From NCBI RefSeq assembly GCF_021134715.1, contig NC_060022.1:191001-255000 (forward strand): 64,000 bases of DNA. Direction: 5' to 3'. The position numbers and the translations under genes were made by a program. Under the pieces are notes generated by a model. It had not been told where the DNA came from, ran no database searches, and was given only the letters and a program-made list of their open reading frames with translations. The stretch is from Daphnia pulex. Its lineage: Eukaryota > Arthropoda > Branchiopoda > Diplostraca > Daphniidae. Below, one piece after another: positions 36,330 through 46,889 of the stretch. Position 1 is the stretch's first letter; each line of letters starts with the position of its first letter.

Positions 36330-36639
36330 CCGGAAGTATACCGGAAGTAAGCCACAGCACCTTAACCATTGAGCTGCCATCAAATTAAACCATATATTTG
36401 TGATCTCCATGAAATTTGGGGTCGATTAAGTGTGATTTAAACGAAATCCAAAATTTGGCCAAAATCGAGAATTTTCCTGAACTATAGTTCAGGAAAATTT
36501 TCGAAACCGGAAGTACGCGTACGTACAAATAAAAACATGAACTTTACTATAAATTTGACGAGGATCACGAATATGTGGTTTTTTTGTGCGTCAGATTAAT
36601 ATTTACTAAACTACTGACAGAAATGAGAAAACCGGAAGT
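36330..36639. promoter_or_regulatory. cluster of four CCGGAAGT (ETS) boxes with a hairpin
   Basis: Exact CCGGAAGT occurs at 36330, 36341, 36507 and 36632, all on the plus strand. This is the GABP/ETS consensus. Between them is a perfect 30-bp palindrome (36470-36499, centre AACTATAGTT) that extends further with one mismatch. The block lies 80-390 bp upstream of the candidate microprotein gene's ATG. A promoter role is inferred. Confidence 0.45.
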
Positions 36640-37784
36640 AGAAAAAAACCCACTTTATTAAAAATATAACAAGTGAGCTTTGTTGCTGAAAGAGAAACTG
36701 ACAGCTATCACCCAAAATTTCCTTGTAGTAGCAGCGAGAAATTTCTCCAGACATGTGCAAAGTAAACGTAACTAAACTGAGTGGAAAATTATCAAAGGCT
36801 AAGCCGTCTAGCGTCAGAAAAAAGAAACGTTTACATGAAAACAATGTCCGCTCTAGCTCGTTGACAGTTGAAAGAAAGAACTAACAAACGAAGGCAAATA
36901 ACTTTGATACTCACGTAATATTCTCCCCTCCAAAGTTACATCTCGTCTTCACCCAAAAGCCCCCACCGCAGCATAACACATCACAACAGACGAAATCCCC
37001 TAAGGTATAATGAGAAGTCGCCTTTACAGTTGACATTCTTCTGAATCTGTGCCTTCTATGGCATCTCTTAGTGATTCGTCCAGATTGTTGACGAAATATC
37101 GTATACTGTTACCTTTACGTATCACCTTTTTAACTTTATTCTTCTCATTCTGCACTTATCCTTACTTGTGATAAATCTTTCTTGTTCTCTATAGGTTTCG
37201 ATGGCCATTGATGTTCGGTCTGTTGATGGAGATGGTGAAAGGTGTGCTTAAAGCTGATGCTGCTGCTGTCCTTGGTGTCACAATTCAATGTGTTGTTCGT
37301 TAATTTGCCTTTCATGTCAAATCTTTTCCACCTCCGCCACTCTAATCTCTTCCATGCAGTGATGCAGTATACAATTGAGGCAACCTGATCTAACATGATC
37401 TAGGAGTGATTCAATTGACAACTGCTAGATCAAAAAACTTTCTGCGCCAAACAAATAAGGGCGTTGTTATAATCGCGGTTGAGAAAGCAACAGGCCCTCT
37501 GCCATCTAATAAAATTGTGGGTCTTGTGTTTATTTTGATTGATTAGTGCAGTATGTTACGAAATTGGAAAAAAAAAATGAAGAAAGCAACAGATCATGTG
37601 TTGGGATATTTCGATATTTATACACTACACAGCACTGTAAAGAAAAATAACTGTTTACAATCTTATTGACATTTTTTTGTACATATGTTTATCATCCCTC
37701 ATCGTACACATTTATATTTTACCATCATTGCATTAATTTTATCAATATGAAATTTCCTTGCCCAATTTAGTCAATCAAGACAGG
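36640..37784. other. intergenic, nothing recognised
   Basis: No supported exon, RNA gene or repeat seen. Confidence 0.4.
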
Positions 37785-38060
37785 GGAGACTATGCCTTGT
37801 TTAATTGTGCTCAGGGAGATTACCTGAACAAGGAAGAAGAGTGCGAGGCCAGTTTTACTAGGGAGCAATTAGATATAGTAGACTTCCGGGTTACACTCAT
37901 AACTCTACAAAAGTTTTCATCAGATCACGCGCTATCCTAGTCCCCGTTTCACCAGAGCCCTTCTCCTAGTTTCACAGCAGGTGAGTGACAACCGGCTGGC
38001 GTTGGTTAATGGTTAGTTAAGTAAACGGGGCCACAGAAGGAAGCCCAGATATGCACGTGT
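37785..38060 (+). repeat. diverged fragment of the palindrome arm
   Basis: Aligns by eye with about 34900-35170 of the right arm in the same orientation: ACTTCCGGGTTA, CAAAAGTTTTCATC(A/G)GATCA, AGCGGGTGAGTGAC-like, GTTAGTTA and AACGGGGCCACAGAA. It is clearly older and more diverged than the two arms are from each other. Confidence 0.65.
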
Positions 38061-38159
38061 CTACATCATAGTCTACATCATAGACTACATCAAACAATAC
38101 ACTAACCACAAACAAGCAGAACAATATTTGTCAGAACACCAACCCACTCCAGGATAATA

Positions 38160-38300
38160 CCAGTATCACAGACTCCATGCAACAGCTGAACTTTTGACGA
38201 CACCTTTCACCGGCTAGCCGCAACCAAAAACCGCCAAAAACCATATGTTGTGTTGGACAGTAATGAAGAAGAGATTTCACCTGGCTGTTAACCCTATTTA
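38160..38300 (+). repeat. copy of the spacer repeat
   Basis: Shares CACCGGCT(A/G)GC(C/T)GCAAC, GTTGGACxG and TTCACCTGGCTGTTAA(C/T)CCTATT with 31960-32080 and 32325-32465. It sits just after the arm fragment, as if it derives from the same composite element. Confidence 0.5.
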
Positions 38301-39329
38301 ACAAACCAAAATTAGTCAATACTATTTAGGAACAGATTTCTGATGGTGAAACACAGGAGTGAAGTTGAATTGAGCAGTCCCTCAAAATTACTTGCTACAA
38401 AAAATTTTACAAATAAGTCTACAGTAAACAAGATTTCCCAATTTAAAAAAAAAATGTAAATGATAAATAAAAAATCAAATAAAATCACATCTAAACAGAC
38501 TTCACTTAAAATACCACAAAATTGAAACAAAGGGATTTACTCTCTCTCGTCTCCAACCACTAAATCTATGGCTTTCTTTTAGGGATCATGGATAGATCAG
38601 CCAATAAAATCTGCTACCTGAACACAACCTAACGAATTCGGAGATGGTCACAGCGTCTCATTCATCCAGCAACATCTGATTATCATCCGGACGTGCTTAG
38701 CCGCCGTTTAGTTGACCAAACCACCGCCAGTCTACCCGCTGAGAATTGGGATCAAAATTCTACAGGTAAAAATGCTGAATGAGATAACACCTTTTCATAG
38801 TAATTCATGAAACAATGTAACATGTGCAATAGATACCTTCAAACTGCGGAGGTAACGTTAATATTTCTTTGTCCTGTGAACGAATCACAACGTTCGAATC
38901 GTCACATTTCCCTTCAAGTTTGCCATTGGAATGTCAAAGTATATACATCTCAGTGAAGCGATACGGTATTCTCCAGAAGACATTGATCTGTGTAAGGAAA
39001 TGAATAAAAATTTTTGCGGTCTGGCACGCGAGAGATTTTAATTTTAATAATTACTGGAGTTGCGGAGGCAAGGAGAGCAATTACTCCAATTAGTACAGCT
39101 AGGGAGGAGTCCCGAAGCTGAACTTATTATTGCGCGATCAACCTAAAATATGTTTTACCATTTATGGTGGTGAATGAATGGTGATGAATACGCCGACCCA
39201 TGGGAATTCCAGTTGTTCCGGCTGCGTAAACACCAATCGAGTTGAACAACATTAGTTTGTTGCAGGAGTGGTGTTGCAGGAGTGGTGTTCTTTAGTGATG
39301 GGTTAGAGAATTACGTAGTGAGCGCAATT

Positions 39330-40280
39330 GCTATTAGGAATGAGCATTGAGTTTCTTCATGGTCTTAGATTTCGGTTTACCTCCAGTCCCAACGTATCTA
39401 GTGGCCCTCAAGTCGAGAAAGATGAGGTGGTCGTATTAGCAGGAGCTTTTTCGTTCGTCTTGTTGTAATGCTAATAGTAACTTGCGTTTACGCAATCGTG
39501 GACGAGATGGGGTGAATTCCTTGTCCGATTAGACTGTCTATGCCTAGGTTGCCGGCTTTGGTCACCATTTCTTCTCAGCGAGACATGCACAGAGGGTTCA
39601 AACTTTCAAAGATAATTCACTCAACGATTTGATGTCGTTTGCGCGGAAATCCGAGACATTCTGAACAGAGGTCTGGCCAATGGGAAGTCTTAAACGACAT
39701 CGTGCTAGATGCTTTTCGTTGTGATACTGTAGAACTCAATTAATCCTAGAGACAAATTTCATCAACTTTGGGTTTCTAGATCTGCTGTTGAAAAGATTAA
39801 ATTGTTCTTTAGACATGGATTCGAAAAGAAATAAAATTATCTCTCATTACCTGGTATTTTGGGCCATTGCTCTGGGTCTGGGATATGGAAGTAATAAAGG
39901 TTTGCTAAAGTGAACTTGAAAAAGTAACATTTGCGATGTCTCTTCTCTGACGCCATGCTCTTACAGACCGCAAACATATGTCGGCCTCTCATGCCAAACT
40001 TGAAAATGATGTCGGTTGGTGAAGGATTTTGATTTGGTGAGGGTTACCACTGCTTTCCTCCTTGATGACTCCACCAGAACCGTCGTAAGTCATTGTCATG
40101 AGTCTGCAAGAGCACGCCATAATAATGCCGTCTTGGAGTGCATGGAATAAGTTCCGTTGGTTATTGGTATATCGGTAGTAGATGGTTCTTCAAGCTTTAC
40201 TTTGGGTTCAGATTCTTCTCCTTTCTTAACATTGACGATCATTTGAAAGACGTCCATAGCAAAATTCCAGAAAGGATTGG
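39330..40280 (-). pseudogene. degenerate multi-exon gene, identity unknown
   Basis: A minus-strand exon candidate runs from acceptor CACCAG (40281) to donor CCAG/GTAATG (39850). It is readable only with two frameshifts: NPFWNFAMDVFQMIVNVKKG and EPKVKLEEPSTT, then TYDGSGGVIKEESSGN, then FKFGMRGRHMFAVCKSMA and FHIPDPEQWPKIP. After a short intron another readable stretch has one internal stop (HLARCRLRLPIGQ, VSDFRANDIKSLSEL). Later pieces read AGNLGIDSLIGQGIHP and LDLRATRYVGTGGKP. I cannot name the parent. A further piece near 39145-39260 (GVYAAGTTGIPMGRRIHHHS) may belong to it. Confidence 0.45.
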
Positions 40281-40289
40281 CTGGTGCCT

Positions 40290-41290
40290 AAAGTATAACA
40301 TACTATTAGCATGTTTAAGACAAATAGCCTACTAAGTAGTTTTATTGTATGCACTTCACATTATTTTATCAACTATATTGGTGGAGTTACCTGTCTCAAT
40401 TTCTTGTTTTAGATTGGATTTTTCTCTTGACAAAGGGCCTTTTCAAATTCAGTAGTGGAAAAACTGCAATCAACTGTTCAAACTGATGAGCAGCACAGCT
40501 TGTCGATGTGTAGTACCACATCTTACAGTACTCAACGGCAATAGTTTTTTCACAACAATCACCACCACCAACAATTTATTCCAGACTGTGCAATCCAAAT
40601 ATTACAGTCTGAGAAATTAAATGGAGAATTTCATTAAAATATTCAGTAAATATTAAAAAAAAGGTTAAACACATACACATACAACCTAATGGAATAACTA
40701 TCTTTTTTGTAAATCTAATTATTCTTGTGTATGTTAAAATGTAATGGAGGTGGGAGAAGTAAAACACAGTTCTACCTGTTCTACCACTTAATATCTTTAA
40801 TTAAATTGTACTTCCTTTTCTTTATATTCAGCTTACCATTTCTTAATTACCTCTTTCTTACCCTACATCTTTCAGAAATGACTTAGTATGTAAAAAGGCC
40901 TTAGGCAAAATCAAATGCCATTAAGAGCCAATAATGCACTAACCACTAGTTATTCAATTTAAGAGAAATTTCTTCAGGAGATAAATTTGAGATTGGCAGC
41001 ATGGTGTTGGCAGTCCAAACACTTTATCAATAAATTACAACACAATATTAAAAAATTCTTACTTAACTGTGGAAAACTGTTCTTCTCCCCGACCACAATC
41101 CACATTTCACGGGGCTTTGTACTGCTGTTTTGATACAGCATTAATTGTAAACCGGTAAATCGCCTCTCGTTAGTCGTTACCCGACACCTCGTAACGTGGT
41201 CGCCATATCTTTTTCCAACGTAATGATGAAATCATGAAGATGAAGGTCCACATCGTCTACATGAACAACCTCTCATGACTGACGTGAGAT
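40290..41290. other. intergenic, nothing recognised
   Basis: AT-rich. No supported exon or repeat. Confidence 0.4.
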
Positions 41291-41699
41291 GGAGTACAAG
41301 CTCGACGACTTCGCCATCTAGGGTGGGGCATTTGAGTAAAAAGTCAATCGTTAACGATTTAACGGACAGTTATAAACCGTTAGGTTAGATCTATTGTCAC
41401 GACATATGTCGTGGCGCGACGGTCAAAACTGTCTATTGTCACGACATCTGTCGTGGCAATAAAGAGAAAATTGTCTATTGCCACGATACGCCTATACTTC
41501 CTCTCTAGTCCCTCATGTCGTGGCAATAACACGAATTTTGTCTATTGCCACGACATGCGTTTTCGTACTAAGTTCCACAGAAGATGTTTAGGAAAACTAC
41601 TAAATAGGGTAAAACTAAATGTGAATAATTCCCGCATCATTTTTCTTGTCAATTATCCCGTGAAACTCAACCTTTGTTGTAATCTCCAAATAAAAAATT

Positions 41700-41775
41700 A
41701 CCCTCTCGACGGAGAATCGAACGCCATGCTATCGCATGGTGGCATTCATCGCTGACCATTCGGCTACCACTACTG
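41700..41775 (-). other. tRNA-like relic with A-box and B-box resemblance
   Basis: On the minus strand GTAGCCGAATGGTCAGCG resembles a D-arm/A box and GCGTTCGATTC a T-loop/B box, whose 5-bp T stem pairs at four of five positions. CCATGC-GATA-GCATGG forms a hairpin like a long variable arm. The anticodon region is too short and the acceptor strands do not pair, so this is not a working tRNA gene. Confidence 0.35.
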
Positions 41776-41805
41776 AAATATTCGTGTAAAAATTTTGACA
41801 TATAT

Positions 41806-41958
41806 AACCTAACCTAACCTAACCTAACCTAACCTAACCTAACCTAACCTAACCTAACCTAACCTAACCTAACCTAACCTAACCTAACCTAACCTAACCT
41901 AACCTAACCTAACCCAACCTAACCCAACCTAACCTAACCTAACCTAACCTAACCTAAC
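41806..41958. repeat. interstitial (AACCT)n = (TTAGG)n telomere-type tract
   Basis: About 30 consecutive AACCT units with two AACCC variants near 41911-41930. TTAGG is the ancestral arthropod telomere repeat. Here it lies inside a foldback element, not at a chromosome end. Confidence 0.97.
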
Positions 41959-42260
41959 ATGCGTGAATGTCGAATTTAAAAAAAAATTATGTCGTGGCAA
42001 TAGACAATTTTCGTGTTATTGCCACGACATGAGGGACTAGAGAGGAAGTATAGGCGTATCGTGGCGTGTCGTGGCAATAGACAATTTTCTCTTTATTGCC
42101 ACGACAGATGTCGTGGCAATAGACAGTTTCGACCGTCGCGCCACGACATCATGTCGTGGCAATAGATTTAACCAAACCGTTAACAATTTAACGGACAGTC
42201 AGACAATAACAACACATTTTTTCCTCGAATACCCCCCACCCTAAGTCGTCGAGCTAATAC

Positions 42261-43240
42261 TGGTTCAATTAATTAAAAACAGGGCATTAGAAATTCTGAT
42301 TGAATGACCCATTAATTGTGGCATTGAATAAATCTAAATAATGATCAACTCCTGCATAAAAAAAAAAAAAAAAAAAACAATTGGCAAACAAAATCTTAAT
42401 TTTACTGTTGCTAAAAAGCGTAGTGCTTTTAAAGTCATTATATATTTAACAATACCAGTCCTTTGTAGGGTGCGCATTACTGGGTTGTTATTTGCAATTG
42501 GAATTAGTATTTTACAATATGCGTTACTGTTTACATTTTCCGTGATTTTGGCACGAACGGCTTGCTACCGTGGTATGATTGGTAAGTTGTTACGTTCACC
42601 AAGGTTCTGTTTATTGAGCGAGTTAACACAAAAGTGAATTCTAGATGGAAAACGAAAAAGCATATGTATTGTGCCAGGTTGTTGATCTGGACTAAAAAAA
42701 CAACAACAAAAAAACTCGACAAACTGGTTAAAGGAATTCAATACTTGAGTTCAGTCACTAGTCTCAGTTCATGCTCTTTTTTTGGTAGATTTTTGGTAGA
42801 TGAAACTTGAAAGTAAAATATTTAATTTGTGTCTGCTCATCGCGTGCTGATCGCGATGGTCTGCCATTATAACCAATTTTTCAAAACCTGGTGAGCAAGT
42901 TTTAGGAATATCATTATAATCCCAAAAAAATGTATTGTCTTTGTTTCACCGCGTAGTCTAGTTCCTACCGCTATTCCATTCATGTTTCCCCAATTAATAG
43001 TCTATTAAATTCTTCGGAATATAAGCTTAAAAAAGAAATGTGCATTCCAAAATCCAAATGTTACAAAGCGCTGTATTAGAAGATTAATACAAATATTTAA
43101 AAAAAAAAGGATTTGTAAAATTTCATATGTCTTGTGCAGCATATTTTAAATTTGACATGGCCCCTGAAAACACCTGAGTAACACTACTACAAGGGCTTGA
43201 TAACGATATGGGGGTTGTGGAGGCAAAGATACTGGAAATA
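42261..43240. other. intergenic, nothing recognised
   Basis: Holds a 19-base A run near 42357 and one 98-codon plus-strand frame (42341-42637) with no start context or domain. Confidence 0.4.
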
Positions 43241-44074
43241 TCATTTGGGTAATTCATACTGATTCAAAGGTTTCACTAAAATTTGCCTTGCATCAAATAG
43301 CAACGAAGGATAACCGCTGAGAGTTTTCCCGGTGGTCGACGGAATTGTGACATTGGGGCACGAAGGATTGACAAGACAAAGGATGATGTTCCATCTCCAA
43401 ATCCATTGCGCCATTTGAAAATTGGCGGCTGATGTTAGGATACTCGTGGATTTTGCTTCAGCGACATCTGTATTATAAACTGTTGGAGCATTTATTTCAG
43501 GAATAAAAACTGTTCCGTCCGGAACACCTGGATAAGCAAGAGTTTCAGCGTCTTTTCGAGAGAAAGGTTCGGGAACAAATATTTCTGGTGGGTACTCTGC
43601 TGCCCAGTTCTTCCACATATCGAATTGGTGCGGATCATGACGGAAGGCGGTAAAGAAATTCTTCGGGAATGGCAAATCTACGAAGGAACATTTCGATTTT
43701 TTGTCTGGCTTTTTGTCTGGCTTTTTGTCTCGCTTTTTGTCTGGCTTGGAGGATTTAGGAGTGAAAAGGCAAATAATATAAATCCATTTTTACGCAACTT
43801 TGACAACTGCCAGCCAGCAATTGCCTGAGTGGTATCCGTTAAGGTACCTGAAATCACTGGTAAATCTCGATTGTGTGCGCTGTACCCGACTGGAACGGAA
43901 TAATCGTCCAGGTAGATTTTGTCGGGATTTTCAGAACCCAGAGGAGCTGCCCTTACAGTGATAAAGACAAGCAGAAGAAGGCCAGGAACCTTAATCAAAC
44001 CAAAGTAAAATGTATTTCAATGAATAGAGTCGAAACTAAAATTATGAAAGGAAAATACTGACCACCAACTTCAT
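43241..44074 (-). pseudogene. secreted Cys-module protein, frameshifted copy
   Basis: Exon 1 is 44074-44063 (MKLV, donor GTCAGT). Exon 2 starts at 43989 and continues VPGLLLLVFITVRAAPLG, a signal peptide. The sequence tracks the 44.8-kb neighbour (RDLPVISGTLTDTTQAIAGW) until a run of five T (43787-43791). There the paralogue's LRRKW reading is lost by one base and the current frame stops at 43678. The other frame continues open to 43241 and restores the second module (AQWIWRWNIILCLVNPSCP). An expanded 12-nt repeat (43690-43745) would add Lys/Asp-rich PDKK units and removes the second Cys of module 1. It is either a recent pseudogene or a homopolymer error in the sequence. Confidence 0.7.
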
Positions 44075-44798
44075 GTTTAGTCTTCTTGAATTCAGAACTA
44101 GCTGAGACAAATCCTAGTTTGATTCTGAAGATGGTGTTCTAGCGTTGTTGTTCTATTATCGACGAAGATCATGTTAACGGTTTAAAAAGGGTATCGGGTA
44201 ACACCCACATAACCTATCCACCAACTAGAGTTGAAATTCCTGTTTTGTTTTTGTTTTTAAGTGAGAAAGTCCGAATCTGTCACGTATGAAAAAATTTCAT
44301 AAGTGAAAAAAATATCAAATTGCTTCCAAAACATGTCTAAGTAAGTTTCCGTATATGGAAATAGGACGAACAGTCATTGTCCGAAAGTAAACTATCGACC
44401 TTTTTTTTCTTTTTACAGAATGTACTCCATATTAAAAAATTTGTAGCAAATCAACTTTACTTATGTGGTATTTTTATTTATGCTAAGATGTGCATATGAT
44501 TTATTTCCATGCATAAAAAACTCATGTGTAATTAATTAAAAAATAAAATAGCGTCAATACCATAATCCGAAAACGGACCATGATCATTTTTCATATTATT
44601 TTGCCAGTCAAGTATGTTTTTAGTGATAGGGTTTCTCGTGTATTAAAAGAAGAAAGTATTAAAAATAGTACATGAAATTGAAAAATAAATATACGCATAA
44701 TTAAAACAGGATTGACTATTTGAGTGTAAGTCGAAATGGTGTAACATAGCAAACAAAAGAGGGAAAAGTTCCACAATTGGCATTCAGATTATCTTGGC

Positions 44799-45605
44799 TC
44801 ACTGCGGAGCAAAGGAAACCGGAATTACCACACCACGTCGTGGGTCTTGGTTCATAGCTCTGAGGGTCTCCATGTCAACTCGAAACGAAGGATAACCCGG
44901 ATAACCGTTGCGAGTTCTCTTCACGGTGGTCGACGGAATTGTGACATTGGGGCACGAAGGATTGACAAGGCAAAGAATGATGTTCCACCTCCAGATCCAT
45001 TGCGACATTTGAAAATTGGCGGCGGATGTTAGCATACTCGTGGACTTTGCCTCTGCGTCATCCTCAGTAACCGGAATAGTTCTGTAGGGAATACCGGGAT
45101 AAAAAGGATTTTGAACGTCATTTCGGGTGATTGGTCCAGGCGCCAACATGTCGGAGTATTGTGATGCCCATTTGTCAAAATCGCTATTGAACTGGAGCGG
45201 ATAATTACGAGCAGGCGCCCACGGATGCTTCGTTGGGAATTCTAGTGAAGGGCATGTAGGATCCATTAGGCAAATAACCATGATCCATTTTCTACGCAGC
45301 TGTAATAATTGCCAGGAAGCGATTGACTGAGTCATATCCGTTAGCGTACCGGTAATCGCTGGTAAACTTCGGGTGTGAGAGTTGTCCCCAACTGAAACCG
45401 GATATTCCATCGAATAATAACTAGCGGGGAATTGGGGATTTGCAGCGGGAGCTGCCATAACGCAGGCGACAAGCAGAGAAAAAATAACCTTTGATAAAGA
45501 ATCAAATGAAATGAGTTAAAGATTAATTTTTTTCCCGATTATTCTTAAAGGTAACTTCTTAAAAAAGAAAAAAAAAATATGCAATTAACTGACCGCGATA
45601 TTCAT
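44799..45605 (-). CDS. secreted protein with two Cys-x5-Cys modules, 233 aa
   Basis: Exons are 45605-45594 (MNIA; donor GTCAGT) and 45488-44799, joined in phase 0. The signal peptide is MNIAVIFSLLVACVMAAPA. The mature chain has the same module twice: LTDMTQSIASWQLLQL...W..VICLMDPTCP and SAANFQMSQWIWRW...LCLVNPSCP. Each is a Trp/Arg-rich helix-like stretch followed by C-x5-C and P. A short disulphide loop in each is inferred. I recognise no named domain. Close relatives lie at 43.2 and 48.2 kb in the same orientation, a tandem family with intervening repeat insertions. The function is unknown. Confidence 0.8.
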
Positions 45606-45686
45606 GTTGATTCTTGTGATTTTGAAACTGCGCTGTCTTGGGCACTGACTGGTTTGATTCTGGAGATCTTGTGATGGCCGCTTTGT

Positions 45687-45695
45687 TATTTTATA
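45687..45695 (-). promoter_or_regulatory. TATA box of the 44.8-kb gene
   Basis: TATAAAATA reading on the minus strand, 90 nt upstream of the ATG. A TCAGT initiator candidate lies at about 45646, somewhat farther than ideal. Confidence 0.5.
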
Positions 45696-45699
45696 CGCT

Positions 45700-46889
45700 G
45701 GAGTTCGGGTCACTGATCTGGACAAACAAGTTTTAAAGAATGCCCTCCCCTTTCAACTCAAAAGACGAGCAAGTGAACGACAACGGAATTTGTTTTTGCT
45801 ATTGAAAAAATATTACAACAAAATTGTTCGGTCCGAAAAATTTTTTTTTTTTGTTTTTTTCTTGACGTTTTAACGATTTCTTCGTTACGGACATGGCGAC
45901 GTTATATCCAACAACAACAAAAATAAAAAAAAAAAAAAAAAGAATAGGAATGCCACTATACAAGTGATAAAGGTGATGTCTTTTTTAAAAAAAGCGTACA
46001 GTGTAACACACAATCCCGAAATGTCAATTTGAATTCGTCTGAGGTCTGACATTACTTTTTGATTGCCAATGCCATATACATAATACGAACTCATTTAAAT
46101 TCAGTCTGGTTTTTTTAATATTCATCTTCACACCTGTTGCATACAATTTTGTTAATGCGCAGTACAGTTAGCAACAGACACTGAGTAGCCAACTTGCATG
46201 TCATTACGTGATTATATTTTTATTAGCATACATTTCTTTTATTTCTTTTGTGAGCCCGAAGCCGAATTTTGATTTAAATGGGCGTTGCTGGAGCATTTGA
46301 TTTATGCATCCGGATCAAATCCGTTCGAATCCGACGTCAAAACCCCCTATTTTATTTTGTTTGCAGAAAATGTAAGATTGGAAACAGGTTCAAGGTTCTG
46401 TTCATCGCAGATATTATTCTCGGAATTGAAAAACTCCCTTTCTGGCATTGCCTTGCGCCAACAGCTCGAGTGCAGTAGCACTGATTGCAGAGAAATTTGA
46501 ATTTGTTTTTAACCGGTTCGAGTTAGAGTAATTTTTTTTAAAAGTTTTGTTGTGATTGCCATTTGAGTTTATTCAACTCGCAAACATTTTTTTCGTTATT
46601 CACTTGTAGCAAACGGCAAGACGTGTTTTTTTGCATTGTTGACGACGAATAAAATTACTGGCATTTTTGACGGCACATCACGTCTGGCACATTCCATCAG
46701 CTTTTCTATCTCACACAACCACAGCAGGGGAAACGATTTAAAAATCAGTGCAGCAGCTGCAACAAATTGTTGGCAACATGTTACAAATTTATGTCATTGG
46801 AATGTTCCGTTATTCGCAAGTGTTTTCGTAGCAGATGGGTTTGATTTTGACTTTTGAAACCATTGGTCAAACCCCTTTTTAATATCAAG
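45700..46889. other. intergenic, nothing recognised
   Basis: A/T homopolymers near 45840-45940. No supported exon. Confidence 0.4.

Larger units (their letters stand above)
41294..42260. mobile_element. 970-bp foldback element with telomeric core
   Basis: Arms 41294-41554 and 41989-42260 are inverted copies. They begin AGCTCGACGACTT, continue through an AACGGACAGT section, and contain repeated ATGTCGTGGCAATAGACA and its complement (at least eight occurrences in both directions). The left arm has an extra nine bases (CGCCATCTA region) near its outer end. Between the arms lie a tRNA-like relic and a telomere-type tract. No transposase is visible, and no target-site duplication could be settled. 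Confidence 0.8.

Noticed and set aside
38900-39040. plus-strand reading SKYIHLSEAIRYSPEDIDLC
   Set aside because: The opposite strand is equally open here (SSGEYRIASLRCIYFDIPMA), so strand and coding status cannot be decided.
41411-41755. 114-codon frame in the foldback
   Set aside because: It reads inverted-repeat units (TCTATTGCCACGACA) and the tRNA-like relic; no independent coding signal.
42341-42637. 98-codon plus-strand frame next to the telomeric foldback
   Set aside because: It starts in a 19-base A run and has no start context, domain or homologue I recognise.
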